From Paenibacillus oryzisoli (GTDB taxonomy: Bacteria; Bacillota; Bacilli; Paenibacillales; NBRC-103111), in NCBI RefSeq assembly GCF_001653565.1, contig NZ_LYPB01000041.1:1-59353 (forward strand): a stretch of 59,353 bases of DNA, in the 5' to 3' direction. The position numbers and the translations under genes are program-made. A model generated the notes under the pieces. The model did not search any database. It was not told where the DNA came from and saw nothing but the letters and a program-made list of their open reading frames with translations. Each line of letters starts with the position of its first letter. Within the stretch, counting starts at the first letter, position 1. Below, in pieces: positions 50,791 to 58,753 of the stretch.

Positions 50791-51567
50791 ATGGAGGAAC
50801 ATGCCTTGAGAAATCTACGTTTTACCATAAGTTATGATGGGTCATCGTATTCTGGCTTTCAGATACAGCCTAGGTCCGACACGGTACAATACCGTTTAGA
50901 GCAGGCCGTTTTCTTGTTGACAGGTGAGACAGTGAAAGTCATATCTTCAGGGCGTACAGATGCTGGTGTTCACGCGAAAGCACAGGTTATTAATTTTACT
51001 ACGAGTTCTAAGATTCCAGTAGAACGTTGGTGTTTAGCTCTAAATGCTAGACTACCCAGGGACATCGTCGCACATACTGCCGAAGAAGTTCTCCCTACTT
51101 TTCACGCTCGCAAAGCCGCGAAACGTAAAACCTATTGTTATACAATTCGATCGGCGCGCTTCCCTGATGTCTTTCACCGCAACTTCGAGTATCATCACCC
51201 CACGTATTTAAATGTGGAAGCCATGAGAGAGGCGCTCCCTTGCTTGCTAGGTGAGCATGATTTTACTTCGTTTTGCACAGTGAGAACGGATAAGGAAATC
51301 AAAGTGAGGACCTTATATGAGGTACGTATGGAGACGGAATCGGATGAGTTGCTGGCGACAGGTAAAGTAGAACGTATCCGGTTAATCATAACGGGCAATG
51401 GTTTTCTTTATAACATGGTCAGGATCATCGTAGGGACGTTAATTCAGATCGGTGAGGGTAAGAGACCACCTAGCGATATGCAGCGTGTTCTCGAGGCCAG
51501 AGATCGCTCTCAAGCTGGGCCTACTGCTGAAGCCATGGGATTGACCTTGTGGAAAGTCGACTATTAA
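50791..51567 (+). CDS. truA: tRNA pseudouridine(38-40) synthase
   Basis: 258 residues. Modifies the anticodon arm of many tRNAs. Catalytic Asp in SSGRTDAGVHA (about residue 57); GSGFLYNMVR-like motif (here GNGFLYNMVRI) near the C-terminus. Two starts are possible: ATG 50791 with GGAAGGA, or TTG 50806 with GGAGG; the second would give a protein 5 residues shorter beginning at the conserved strand. Confidence 0.95.
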   Translation: MEEHALRNLRFTISYDGSSYSGFQIQPRSDTVQYRLEQAVFLLTGETVKVISSGRTDAGVHAKAQVINFTTSSKIPVERWCLALNARLPRDIVAHTAEEVLPTFHARKAAKRKTYCYTIRSARFPDVFHRNFEYHHPTYLNVEAMREALPCLLGEHDFTSFCTVRTDKEIKVRTLYEVRMETESDELLATGKVERIRLIITGNGFLYNMVRIIVGTLIQIGEGKRPPSDMQRVLEARDRSQAGPTAEAMGLTLWKVDY

Positions 51568-51584
51568 AAAGTTATCATCACTAC

Positions 51585-51613
51585 TTGATTATTGAGACTT
51601 TATCGTGTAAAAT
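51585..51613 (+). promoter_or_regulatory. Promoter of rplM-rpsI
   Basis: TTGATT (51585-51590), 17-bp spacer, TAAAAT (51608-51613). Consistent with the L13 leader beginning just downstream. Confidence 0.55.
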
Positions 51614-51624
51614 ATAAATTGGCG

Positions 51625-51670
51625 TTTGGCGATCGGCTACCCCACAGCCCCTGATCACAAATGGCCATAG
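51625..51670 (+). ncRNA. L13 ribosomal protein leader
   Basis: TGGC (51627-51630)/GCCA (51664-51667), GATC (51631-51634)/GATC (51653-51656), GGC (51635-51637)/GCC (51647-51649). A compact bulged stem at the location of the known Firmicute L13 leader upstream of rplM. Assignment rests on position and shape rather than a model search. Confidence 0.65.
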
Positions 51671-51741
51671 CTATCCATCGCATATGAATAAATGACAACT
51701 ATAACTTATGTATTTCAGATATATTTTTAGGAGGATTAAGC

Positions 51742-52179
51742 ATGCGCACCACATATATGGCTAAGCCAAATGAAGTAGAGCGTAAATGGTACATTGTTGA
51801 CGCTGCAGGCCAAACACTTGGCCGTCTTGCAAGTGAAGTTGCTAGCATTATCCGCGGTAAGCACAAACCGGAGTTCACTCCACACGTAGATACTGGTGAT
51901 TTCGTTGTTGTTATCAATGCTTCCCAAATTAAGCTTACTGGTAAGAAAATGCAAAACAAAATGTACTACCGTCACTCTTTGTACCAAGGTGGTTTGAAAG
52001 TGACTTCCGCTCAAGACTTGCTTAACAGCAAGCCTGATCGTATGATTGAGTTCGCAGTTCATGGTATGCTTCCTAAGAACCGTCTTGGCGACAGCTTGAA
52101 AACTAAGCTTAAAGTCTACGGTGGAGCAGAGCACCCGCACACAGCACAACAACCAGAAGTTTGGAATCTTCGCGGTTAA
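51742..52179 (+). CDS. rplM: 50S ribosomal protein L13
   Basis: 145 residues, [21 protein letters not shown]. Early 50S assembly protein and probable ligand of its own leader. TAGGAGGAT precedes ATG 51742. Confidence 0.98.
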   Translation: MRTTYMAKPNEVERKWYIVDAAGQTLGRLASEVASIIRGKHKPEFTPHVDTGDFVVVINASQIKLTGKKMQNKMYYRHSLYQGGLKVTSAQDLLNSKPDRMIEFAVHGMLPKNRLGDSLKTKLKVYGGAEHPHTAQQPEVWNLRG

Positions 52180-52197
52180 TATAAGGAGGAACGTTTC

Positions 52198-52590
52198 GTG
52201 GCACAAGTTCAATATTATGGAACGGGTCGTCGTAAGCATTCGGTAGCGCGTGTGCGCTTAGTACCGGGCGAAGGACGCATCATCATCAACAAACGTGATC
52301 TAGATGAGTATTTTGGTCTAGAAACATTGAAGCTAATCGTTAAACAACCACTTGCTCTAACTGAAACAATCGGTCAATACGATGTTCTAGTTCTTGCAAA
52401 TGGTGGCGGAATCAGCGGACAAGCAGGCGCAATTCGTCACGGTATCTCCCGTGCATTGTTGAAAGCTGATCCGGAATACCGTGGATCCTTGAAAAAAGCT
52501 GGATTCCTAACACGTGATTCCCGTATGAAAGAGCGTAAAAAATACGGATTGAAAGCAGCACGTCGTGCTCCTCAATTCTCCAAACGTTAA
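52198..52590 (+). CDS. rpsI: 30S ribosomal protein S9
   Basis: 130 residues, GTG start (AAGGAGGAA upstream). C-terminal SKR tail contacts the P-site tRNA anticodon. rplM-rpsI pairing is nearly universal. Confidence 0.98.
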   Translation: MAQVQYYGTGRRKHSVARVRLVPGEGRIIINKRDLDEYFGLETLKLIVKQPLALTETIGQYDVLVLANGGGISGQAGAIRHGISRALLKADPEYRGSLKKAGFLTRDSRMKERKKYGLKAARRAPQFSKR

Positions 52591-52611
52591 GATATGGTGC
52601 CTATGGCACGC

Positions 52612-52655
52612 AAGAAAACCTTTTCCGCCTTTGGCTGGAAAGGTTTTCTTTTATT
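52612..52655 (+). terminator. Terminator of rplM-rpsI
   Basis: AAGAAAACCTTTTCC (52612-52626) pairs with GGAAAGGTTTTCTT (52637-52650), with CGCC/GGC continuing, followed by TTATT. A small GTGCC-TAT-GGCAC hairpin precedes it. Confidence 0.88.
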
Positions 52656-52731
52656 ATATGGACATAATGTATCGAACAGCATATATCAGTATAGAGCGAT
52701 AGAAAGTTAATACCAAAATGATAAAAAGTCA

Positions 52732-52759
52732 TTGACACCTTGCGGAAGTCAGATATAAT
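52732..52759 (+). promoter_or_regulatory. Consensus sigma-A promoter of cysH
   Basis: TTGACA (52732-52737), 16-bp spacer, TATAAT (52754-52759): a perfect match in both hexamers. A short hairpin AGTCG (52781-52785)/CGACT (52793-52797) lies in the leader before GGAGGAAT. Confidence 0.88.
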
Positions 52760-52814
52760 AAGTATAAATCATACAATATCAGTCGGGATTATCGACTATT
52801 GGAGGAATCGGACG

Positions 52815-53507
52815 ATGAATCTATTTGAGAAAGAAGCATTTGTAACGAAAGCTGCGGAAGAATTCGAGAATCAATCGCCTGAAGCCTTATTGCAACTTGC
52901 AGTAGAGACGTTCGGAAGTTTGACCCTAGCTTGTAGTTTTGGAGCTGAAGATGTCGTGTTGGTTGATATGCTCCAAAAAGTTAATCCTAACGTTGATATT
53001 TTTTACTTAGATACAAATGTACATTTTGACGAAACGTATGAAACAAAAGAAAGACTTGAGCAACACTATGGTATGAAGTTCATTCAAGTACTACCAAAAC
53101 TTACGCTGGATGAGCAGGCTGATAAATTTGGGGATGAGCTTTGGAAAAGTGATGCGAACCAATGCTGCAATATTCGTAAAGTAGATCCACTTACAGATAT
53201 TCTTGGAAACTACGATGCCTGGATTACGGGTATTCGCCGCGATCAAGCACCTACACGTGCAAATGCTAAGAAAGTGGAATATGATGTGAAATTTGGCTTG
53301 ATCAAATTCAATCCTTTGGCTAATTGGACATCAGAAGACGTATGGCAATACATTCGCGACAATGATGTTATTTACAATCCATTGCATGATCGTAACTATC
53401 CAAGTATCGGATGTTCACACTGCACTCGTCAAGTCGCTGAAGGAGAAGATCCACGTGCCGGACGTTGGGCGACTATTGAGAAAACAGAGTGTGGTTTGCA
53501 CAAGTAA
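52815..53507 (+). CDS. cysH: Phosphoadenylyl/adenylyl-sulfate reductase (thioredoxin)
   Basis: Reduces activated sulfate to sulfite for cysteine synthesis. 230 residues from ATG 52815 (GGAGGAAT); the longer frame to 52740 overlaps the promoter and is rejected. The paired Cys motifs CC (117-118) and CxxC (200, 203) that bind a [4Fe-4S] cluster are present, so APS is the likely main substrate; the catalytic Cys is in the C-terminal ECGLHK (C226). It stands alone, without sat/cysC partners. Confidence 0.95.
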   Translation: MNLFEKEAFVTKAAEEFENQSPEALLQLAVETFGSLTLACSFGAEDVVLVDMLQKVNPNVDIFYLDTNVHFDETYETKERLEQHYGMKFIQVLPKLTLDEQADKFGDELWKSDANQCCNIRKVDPLTDILGNYDAWITGIRRDQAPTRANAKKVEYDVKFGLIKFNPLANWTSEDVWQYIRDNDVIYNPLHDRNYPSIGCSHCTRQVAEGEDPRAGRWATIEKTECGLHK

Positions 53508-53519
53508 ACTTGAAAGCCT

Positions 53520-53549
53520 GGTATATAAGTCCACCCTGTCCCATATAGA
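53520..53549 (+). promoter_or_regulatory. Candidate sporulation (sigma-E-like) promoter for cwlD
   Basis: GGTATAT (53520-53526), 15 bp, CATATAGA (53542-53549), close to the sigma-E pattern (about ATATT, then CATAYANT). The start would fall near 53555, in the loop of the cysH terminator, so such a transcript would lack the left arm. By eye only. Confidence 0.35.
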
Positions 53550-53587
53550 TGTTACAGAGTCTATATGGGAACAGAGGTGGATTTTTT
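53530..53587 (+). terminator. cysH terminator that also covers the cwlD ribosome-binding site
   Basis: A stem of about 19 bp with small bulges: TCCACC (53530-53535)/GGTGGA (53576-53581), TGT/ACA, and CCCATATAGA (53540-53549)/TCTATATGGG (53560-53569), loop of 10 nt, then TTTTTT. The right arm contains AGAGGTGG, the cwlD Shine-Dalgarno, and the T-run ends at its ATG. Confidence 0.85.
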
Positions 53588-54349
53588 ATGCGCAAAAGAA
53601 AGAAAAGGTTGGTGGTATGGCTGACCTTTCACAGTAGTCTGAAGTTATTGCTTTCAGCGATGCTGGTTGCATTGGTTGTCTTTATTTATGCGTACGAGCT
53701 CCCTGCAACGAAGACTTGGTCGGACTGGACGCTACCTTTATCGGGTAAGACAATTGCGCTAGATGCCGGTCATGGGGGGCCTGATGGCGGAGCGGAGAGC
53801 AAGGATGGTATCATTGAAAAGGATATCAATTTAGCTATTACTTTGCGGTTGCGTGATTACTTACAACAGGCTGGGGCGATTGTAGTATTGACAAGAGAAA
53901 CGGATACGGATTTAGCAGAGTCAGGCACTAAAGGTTATAGCAAACGTAAGACCCAAGATCTACATAACCGTGCGGGTTTGATTGAAAAAAATAAAGCCGA
54001 TATGTTTTTAAGCATACATTTGAACAGCATTCCGTCTGATAAATGGAGAGGCGCACAAACGTTCTATTATTTAAATAACCCTGATAATCCTAATCTAGCG
54101 GCACTTATTCAATCGGAGCTTAAGCGGAATCTAGAAAATACGGATCGTGTCGCTAAACCGGCGGATAAGACAGTATACCTGTTGAAAACGCTCAAAATTC
54201 CAAGTGCGCTTGTTGAGGTAGGTTTTCTATCCAACCCAGAAGAGGCTAAGTTATTAGCGGATGAGAATTATCAGAAGATGCTGGCTGCTTCGGTGTATCA
54301 AGGGATTTTGAGATATTATGCAGGTGAAAAAGTGGGTTCTGCTTCATAA
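53588..54349 (+). CDS. cwlD: N-acetylmuramoyl-L-alanine amidase CwlD
   Basis: Needed to make muramic-delta-lactam in the spore cortex, which lets germination enzymes recognise it. 253 residues: basic N-terminus and one membrane/signal segment (about 18-37), then an Amidase_3 domain with zinc ligands in ALDAGHGGPDGGAE (His), the first Glu of that motif region, and SIHLNS; catalytic Glu in VEVGFLSN. Start ATG 53588 follows AGAGGTGG; the frame upstream to 53549 is inside the terminator. Confidence 0.94.
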   Translation: MRKRKKRLVVWLTFHSSLKLLLSAMLVALVVFIYAYELPATKTWSDWTLPLSGKTIALDAGHGGPDGGAESKDGIIEKDINLAITLRLRDYLQQAGAIVVLTRETDTDLAESGTKGYSKRKTQDLHNRAGLIEKNKADMFLSIHLNSIPSDKWRGAQTFYYLNNPDNPNLAALIQSELKRNLENTDRVAKPADKTVYLLKTLKIPSALVEVGFLSNPEEAKLLADENYQKMLAASVYQGILRYYAGEKVGSAS

Positions 54350-54403
54350 TGTGTTATAATAAAAGCCGCTAATACAATGTCCCAATAAAGGTGTGATGTG
54401 GCA

Positions 54404-55492
54404 ATGGTACATAAAGATCAAATTCTAGAAGCGTTGAATAAGCTAATAGATCCTCAGTTTAACAAAAGTGTCGTGGAATTAAATTTAATCCGTGATGTAA
54501 TGGTGAAAGAAGATGCTGTATCCTTAAGCTTGCTCGTGGTAACCGAGGATGAAGGATATAAAGAACAAGCCAAAGCATTCATTCAACAATCTTTAGCTAA
54601 TATAGGGGTAACTCAAGTTCATATCCGATTTAGATTGATGACGGACCTTGAACGGAGTCGTTTGGATGGTACTTCACAATCGTCGGATACAAATCCCCAG
54701 AAGCCTGTTCAACCTCCAATTCAGCAACCGATTCTTGGACAATCCTCTACAGTTGAGTTTATTGCAGTAGCTAGCGGTAAGGGTGGGGTTGGTAAATCAA
54801 CGGTTACAGTTAATCTAGCGGTCGCTCTGGCTCGTAAGGGGAAAAAGGTAGGGATTATTGATGCGGATATATATGGATTCAGTATTCCAGATATGATGGG
54901 GATTGAAGAACAGCCGCAACTTGTAGAAAACGTAATTATGCCTGTTGAAAAATTCGGGGTTAAAGTGATATCAATGGGCTTCTTTGTCCAGGACAATGCA
55001 CCTGTTGTATGGCGTGGACCGATGTTAGGCAAAATGTTGCGCAATTTCTTCAATGAAGTAAATTGGGGAGATGTGGAATATATCCTCTTGGATCTTCCTC
55101 CAGGTACGGGGGATGTCGCATTAGATGTGCATCAGCTCATTCCGCAAAGTAAAGAGATCATTGTTACGACTCCACATGCTACTGCGGCATTTGTAGCTGC
55201 TAGAGCGGGGGCGATGGCCATTCAAACGAATCATGAAATTTTGGGCATTGTTGAGAATATGTCCTACTATGAGAGTAAAGATGGCAGCGTTGAGCACATT
55301 TTTGGTAGAGGTGGAGGAGCAAAGCTTGCTGAAGATCTTCATAGTGAGCTGTTAGCACAAATTCCATTAGGAGCTCCAGATAATCATATATCTGAAAAGG
55401 ATTACTCGCCATCCGTATATAAGGCAGAATCCAAAGCAGGGCAAATCTACTTGGAAATAGCCGATCGGATGATTGCTAAGCTAGATAAATAG
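54404..55492 (+). CDS. salA: Mrp/NBP35-family P-loop ATPase (SalA-like)
   Basis: Probable Fe-S cluster carrier; the B. subtilis orthologue SalA also regulates scoC. 362 residues: N-terminal MIP18/DUF59 domain (about 1-90), Pro-rich linker, then the ParA/MinD-like ATPase with deviant Walker A ASGKGGVGKST and IDADIYGFSIPDMMG. A CxxC for the bridging cluster is not obvious by eye. ATG 54404 chosen; GTG 54398 is an alternative close to AAAGGTG. Confidence 0.92.
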   Translation: MVHKDQILEALNKLIDPQFNKSVVELNLIRDVMVKEDAVSLSLLVVTEDEGYKEQAKAFIQQSLANIGVTQVHIRFRLMTDLERSRLDGTSQSSDTNPQKPVQPPIQQPILGQSSTVEFIAVASGKGGVGKSTVTVNLAVALARKGKKVGIIDADIYGFSIPDMMGIEEQPQLVENVIMPVEKFGVKVISMGFFVQDNAPVVWRGPMLGKMLRNFFNEVNWGDVEYILLDLPPGTGDVALDVHQLIPQSKEIIVTTPHATAAFVAARAGAMAIQTNHEILGIVENMSYYESKDGSVEHIFGRGGGAKLAEDLHSELLAQIPLGAPDNHISEKDYSPSVYKAESKAGQIYLEIADRMIAKLDK

Positions 55493-55495
55493 TGC

Positions 55496-55540
55496 AAAAA
55501 GGAAGAGGAAGCAGTGAGAACCTGCCAACTCTTCCTTTTC
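55496..55540. terminator. Bidirectional terminator between salA and gerD
   Basis: AAAAGGAAGAG (55497-55507) pairs with CTCTTCCTTTT (55529-55539), with an inner GCAG/CTGC pairing. T-rich in both directions, serving the convergent genes. Confidence 0.85.
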
Positions 55541-55549
55541 TTTCTTTGT

Positions 55550-56323
55550 TTAAGAATCAGAACCTCCGTCTTTCTTTTCTTCACCCTGTTTCTCGGAGTC
55601 CCCTGAAGACTCTTCCTTCTGCTTTTCATCCCCGCCTTCGTCTTTTTTATCTCCTTCTTTGGCTTTATCTGCACTTTTTTCTGTGCTCTTTGCGGAGGGC
55701 ATTTGTTCAGGCTTGCTTTGTTGCGCGATAGCAGACTTAAGTAATTCGACCATTTGTGCCCTGAAAAGTGGGCTTTGGATGGATTCTTCCATCACAGTCA
55801 TCATTTGTTGGCGGTAGGGTGCTGTTTTCATGACATCAAGAACCATTTTCTCGTAATCAGGATTTTTCATAACATCAATTAGGGATTTCTGGTAAGTAGG
55901 GTCTTTGAGTAATTCCTTGAACATCTGCTTGGTTTCTTTCTGAATCGCGGTAGCAAAGTCGCCAGCAAACTTAGGATCCTTCATCATATCTGTTAAAAAC
56001 ATATTATTTTCCTTAGCGGTCAGCACATCTTTGACAGCCATTTGAAGTTGGAGGGATTCATTGGCTGATAGCAGCTTGATCTGAGATTGGCCAGCAATGC
56101 TGTTAGCCCCTACATCCCCATTCATGATACTGCGGTTTGCAGCGCTTATCGCCTTCTTACCGTCATCGGATTTGAGAATATCGAGAATCATTGTCTTTTG
56201 TTCTTTGTACGTGTTGGCTTGTGATTGACCTTGAGAAGAGTTATCTGTACCACAAGAAGCGAGAAGAAAAGCCAATGATATTGCCGGTAGGACTTGAAGC
56301 TTTCTAAGTCTTGTTTTTAACAT
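55550..56323 (-). CDS. gerD: Spore germination lipoprotein GerD
   Basis: Inner-membrane lipoprotein of the spore needed for clustering of nutrient germinant receptors. 257 residues from ATG 56323 (AAGGGAG 9 nt upstream). Signal peptide MLKTRLRKLQVLPAISLAFL followed by the lipobox LASC. The helical core (repeated KDPTYQKSLIDVMKNPDYEK-type segments) matches GerD; the last ~50 residues are a Lys/Glu/Gly/Ser-rich low-complexity tail, making it longer than the ~185-residue B. subtilis protein. Convergent with salA, divergent from kbaA. Confidence 0.93.
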   Translation of the reverse strand: MLKTRLRKLQVLPAISLAFLLASCGTDNSSQGQSQANTYKEQKTMILDILKSDDGKKAISAANRSIMNGDVGANSIAGQSQIKLLSANESLQLQMAVKDVLTAKENNMFLTDMMKDPKFAGDFATAIQKETKQMFKELLKDPTYQKSLIDVMKNPDYEKMVLDVMKTAPYRQQMMTVMEESIQSPLFRAQMVELLKSAIAQQSKPEQMPSAKSTEKSADKAKEGDKKDEGGDEKQKEESSGDSEKQGEEKKDGGSDS

Positions 56324-56358
56324 AACTACATGCTCCCTTCCCTGAACTTTAATGGTCT

Positions 56359-56387
56359 TAGTATGTGTGGTTAGGGTCAGAATATAA
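56359..56387 (-). promoter_or_regulatory. Sigma-G-type promoter of gerD
   Basis: On the minus strand: TTATA (56387-56383), 17 bp, CATACTA (56365-56359). The -10 is an exact match to the forespore sigma-G pattern, which agrees with GerD being a forespore product. Confidence 0.65.
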
Positions 56388-56397
56388 GGGGACAATA

Positions 56398-56427
56398 TTG
56401 GCTTTTTATCGCAAAGGTTGGTACAAT
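56398..56427 (+). promoter_or_regulatory. Promoter of kbaA
   Basis: TTGGCT (56398-56403), 18-bp spacer, TACAAT (56422-56427) with TGG before it (extended -10). Divergent from the gerD promoter. Confidence 0.5.
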
Positions 56428-56462
56428 TAACAATTAGAGTTGATGTGTGGAGGTAATTAAAC

Positions 56463-57059
56463 GTGACATTACGTAAATGGTTTCACTTATTCTGGACAAC
56501 ACTAGTATTAGGAATTGTAGTTTCAACAGGGGTTGGACTTATCCTTCAATTTTCAGACAAAGAATTTTCTGTAATGGGCTTATCGGCGGTTGGTTTTAAT
56601 TTGGTTAATATGATTCTTGGTGGAGCTACGATAAGCGTGTTGAGTCAAATGGGCTTCTTCGCATATTTAATCGTAAGATTTATTGCGGTAGGTATCATAC
56701 GTTCCAAAACAGTGTGGGATCTGCTGCAGCTTGCTGTTGTTATTGTTGTATTGTTCGACCTTGTGTACTTGAGAAAGACGAATTTCAACACCTCTGAATC
56801 GCTGCTTGGATATTTCATCTTGCCGACTTGTGTACTTATAATTTCTTTAGCAGTAAGCTATTGGAAAGTGAAAATGACGAATCGGAATGCATTTATTCCA
56901 ACTTTATTCTTCATGACGGCAGTAACTGTGCTTGAGGCTGTACCAGCGTTAAAATTGGATAACTCAGCATCTAGTTTGTTTATGTTGGCACCATTATTCG
57001 TTTGTAATGCATGGCAGATTCTTACCTTACATAAAATATTGGATAACAAAAAGAGCTAA
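56463..57059 (+). CDS. kbaA: KinB-signalling pathway activation protein KbaA
   Basis: 198 residues, GTG start (TGGAGGTAA upstream), about six membrane helices. In B. subtilis KbaA activates the KinB sensor kinase route to Spo0A phosphorylation. Here the assignment rests on recognition of the membrane protein and its place between gerD and pdaB. Its stop codon lies inside the 5' arm of the terminator that follows. Confidence 0.88.
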   Translation: MTLRKWFHLFWTTLVLGIVVSTGVGLILQFSDKEFSVMGLSAVGFNLVNMILGGATISVLSQMGFFAYLIVRFIAVGIIRSKTVWDLLQLAVVIVVLFDLVYLRKTNFNTSESLLGYFILPTCVLIISLAVSYWKVKMTNRNAFIPTLFFMTAVTVLEAVPALKLDNSASSLFMLAPLFVCNAWQILTLHKILDNKKS

Positions 57060-57076
57060 TTAGATTAGCTCTTTTT
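57048..57076. terminator. Bidirectional terminator between kbaA and pdaB
   Basis: AAAAAGAGCTAAT (57048-57060) pairs perfectly with ATTAGCTCTTTTT (57064-57076), loop TAG. It overlaps the end of kbaA and serves both convergent genes. Confidence 0.92.
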
Positions 57077-57095
57077 TCAAATCTATTCATGGGTA

Positions 57096-57878
57096 CTAAT
57101 GAATTTGTTTCATAGCCTGATCTTCGACGGGAGTTGTCTCAACCTGAGTTTGCTTGATGAGCTCACTCACGCTTACAAACTGATAGCCCTTTGTTCGTAG
57201 TTGTTGGATGATGGAAGGCAAGGCCTCGTGTGTTTGTTGGGAGGAGTCGCTCGCATGAAGAAGGACGATATCACCAGGATGTGCTTTACTTACTACACGG
57301 TTTACGATGGTGTCGACGCCTTTGTTCAGCCAATCTTGAGAGTCTGTATCCCATTGAATGACTGAATAGCCTAGATCATCAGCAATACGTAACACGCGTT
57401 TGTCGAAATCGCCGTTAGGCAGACGAATGAGGTTAGGTTCTTTACCGATTAGTTCCGTCAAAATGCCATGTGCAGTAGAGATTTCGTTACGGATTTCCTC
57501 ATCACTCAGATCGCTGTAGTTGTCAAATTTGTTGCCGTGGCTACCGATTTCGAATCCATAGCTTTTGATATGTGAGACAATATCGGGATGGCTCTTACTC
57601 CAAGGCGATGATAAGAAGAAAGTCGCATCCTTAACACCGTTGTCCTTTAGGATTTTCAAGATCGGTTCCGCTCGAGTATCCCCCCATGAAATATCAAAGG
57701 TAAGGGCGATAACCTTCTTTTCGGTCTGTACGCTGTAGATAGCTGAAGGCTCGGAGTTCATAAAGACGGATACATTACTTTGTTCGGAATATACAATGGC
57801 CGCGGAGAAGATGATGGCAAGAGCAATGAATAAATATTGTTTGAATTTGCGTGCGTTGATTACAAAAAAGTAGTTCAT
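57096..57878 (-). CDS. pdaB: Sporulation polysaccharide deacetylase PdaB-like
   Basis: 260 residues: N-terminal signal/membrane anchor (about 12-30), then the NodB deacetylase fold: ALTFDISWGDTRAEP (motif 1 with TFDI in place of TFDD, as usual for PdaB), IGSHGNKFDNYS (motif 2), RLPNGDFD (motif 3), WDTDSQDW and DIVLLHASD (motif 5). Motif 2 should read SHGxxH; here the second His is Phe. AAGGAGGT is 11 nt before ATG 57878. In B. subtilis pdaB is made by sigma-E and needed to keep spores stable. Confidence 0.9.
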   Translation of the reverse strand: MNYFFVINARKFKQYLFIALAIIFSAAIVYSEQSNVSVFMNSEPSAIYSVQTEKKVIALTFDISWGDTRAEPILKILKDNGVKDATFFLSSPWSKSHPDIVSHIKSYGFEIGSHGNKFDNYSDLSDEEIRNEISTAHGILTELIGKEPNLIRLPNGDFDKRVLRIADDLGYSVIQWDTDSQDWLNKGVDTIVNRVVSKAHPGDIVLLHASDSSQQTHEALPSIIQQLRTKGYQFVSVSELIKQTQVETTPVEDQAMKQIH

Positions 57879-57990
57879 AAACAGCTTGTACCTCCTTTAT
57901 GTCAAGCCATGGATAGCTTGTATAACCTTTAGTAAATAATGTATGCTCGTACACAGGGTACTTATGCTTCCGAAATTGGAGGAATTACAA

Positions 57991-58602
57991 ATGAATTTTT
58001 CGGCACTGCTAAGACATTTTAAAGAAATGAAGCATTACTTTATTGTTGTTGTTCTTGTATTTGGATTTAGCTTGTATATGGGTTGGGCAAATTCCGAGCA
58101 ATTTTCGCATTTCTTGGAGGAACAATTGAAAGGGCTTCAACCCATGATTAAAACGATAAACGCGAAGGACAATCCACAGGTTTGGCTATTCATCTTTATC
58201 TTTTTAAACAATGCAATTAAATCAGTTCTTATCGTTTTCTGTGGGATATTACTAGGTGTTTTACCGCTCTTTATGTTAATCGCCAATGGAATGATCCTAG
58301 GGTATGTGCTTTCCTTACAGACACATGAAAGTACATTATCCATCGTTCTTAAAGGGATATTGCCGCATGGTATCATTGAGATTCCTGTAATATTACTTGC
58401 GTGTGCATATGGATTAAAGTTAGGAATGCTAGTCTGGAAAATGGCCATACAGCTACTCGTGCCAGCAGAGAAAAGAAGTGCTCGAACGGAATTGGCTCGA
58501 ATATTTCAATTAACTAAACCGCTCACCGTTGCAATTGTTGTTCTTCTTTTGATTGCAGCTATTATTGAAAGTACACTTACCTACTGGTTGGTGCATTTGT
58601 AA
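57991..58602 (+). CDS. SpoIIM-family (DUF95) membrane protein
   Basis: 203 residues from ATG 57991 (TTGGAGGAA upstream; the frame extends to 57943 without a site). About five membrane helices. The conserved core FLNNAIKSVLIVFCGILLGV, then LIANGMILGYVLS and LPHGIIEIPVILLACAYGL, is the stage II sporulation protein M family signature. True SpoIIM acts in the engulfment complex with SpoIID/SpoIIP, but many homologues have other roles; the neighbouring spore genes favour a sporulation link without proving it. Confidence 0.85.
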   Translation: MNFSALLRHFKEMKHYFIVVVLVFGFSLYMGWANSEQFSHFLEEQLKGLQPMIKTINAKDNPQVWLFIFIFLNNAIKSVLIVFCGILLGVLPLFMLIANGMILGYVLSLQTHESTLSIVLKGILPHGIIEIPVILLACAYGLKLGMLVWKMAIQLLVPAEKRSARTELARIFQLTKPLTVAIVVLLLIAAIIESTLTYWLVHL

Positions 58603-58753
58603 AATATTTTCAATCCCCTGTCATAAAATTGGCAAAATCTGAGCATAACAATAAGGCGTAAAAGAAGAGGGGCATAATTGGCTCAACTCTCCACGTCTAA
58701 CTAAATTGTTAGTGCCATGAATCTCTACAGTCGAGAGGGGTTTGGATGGATGT

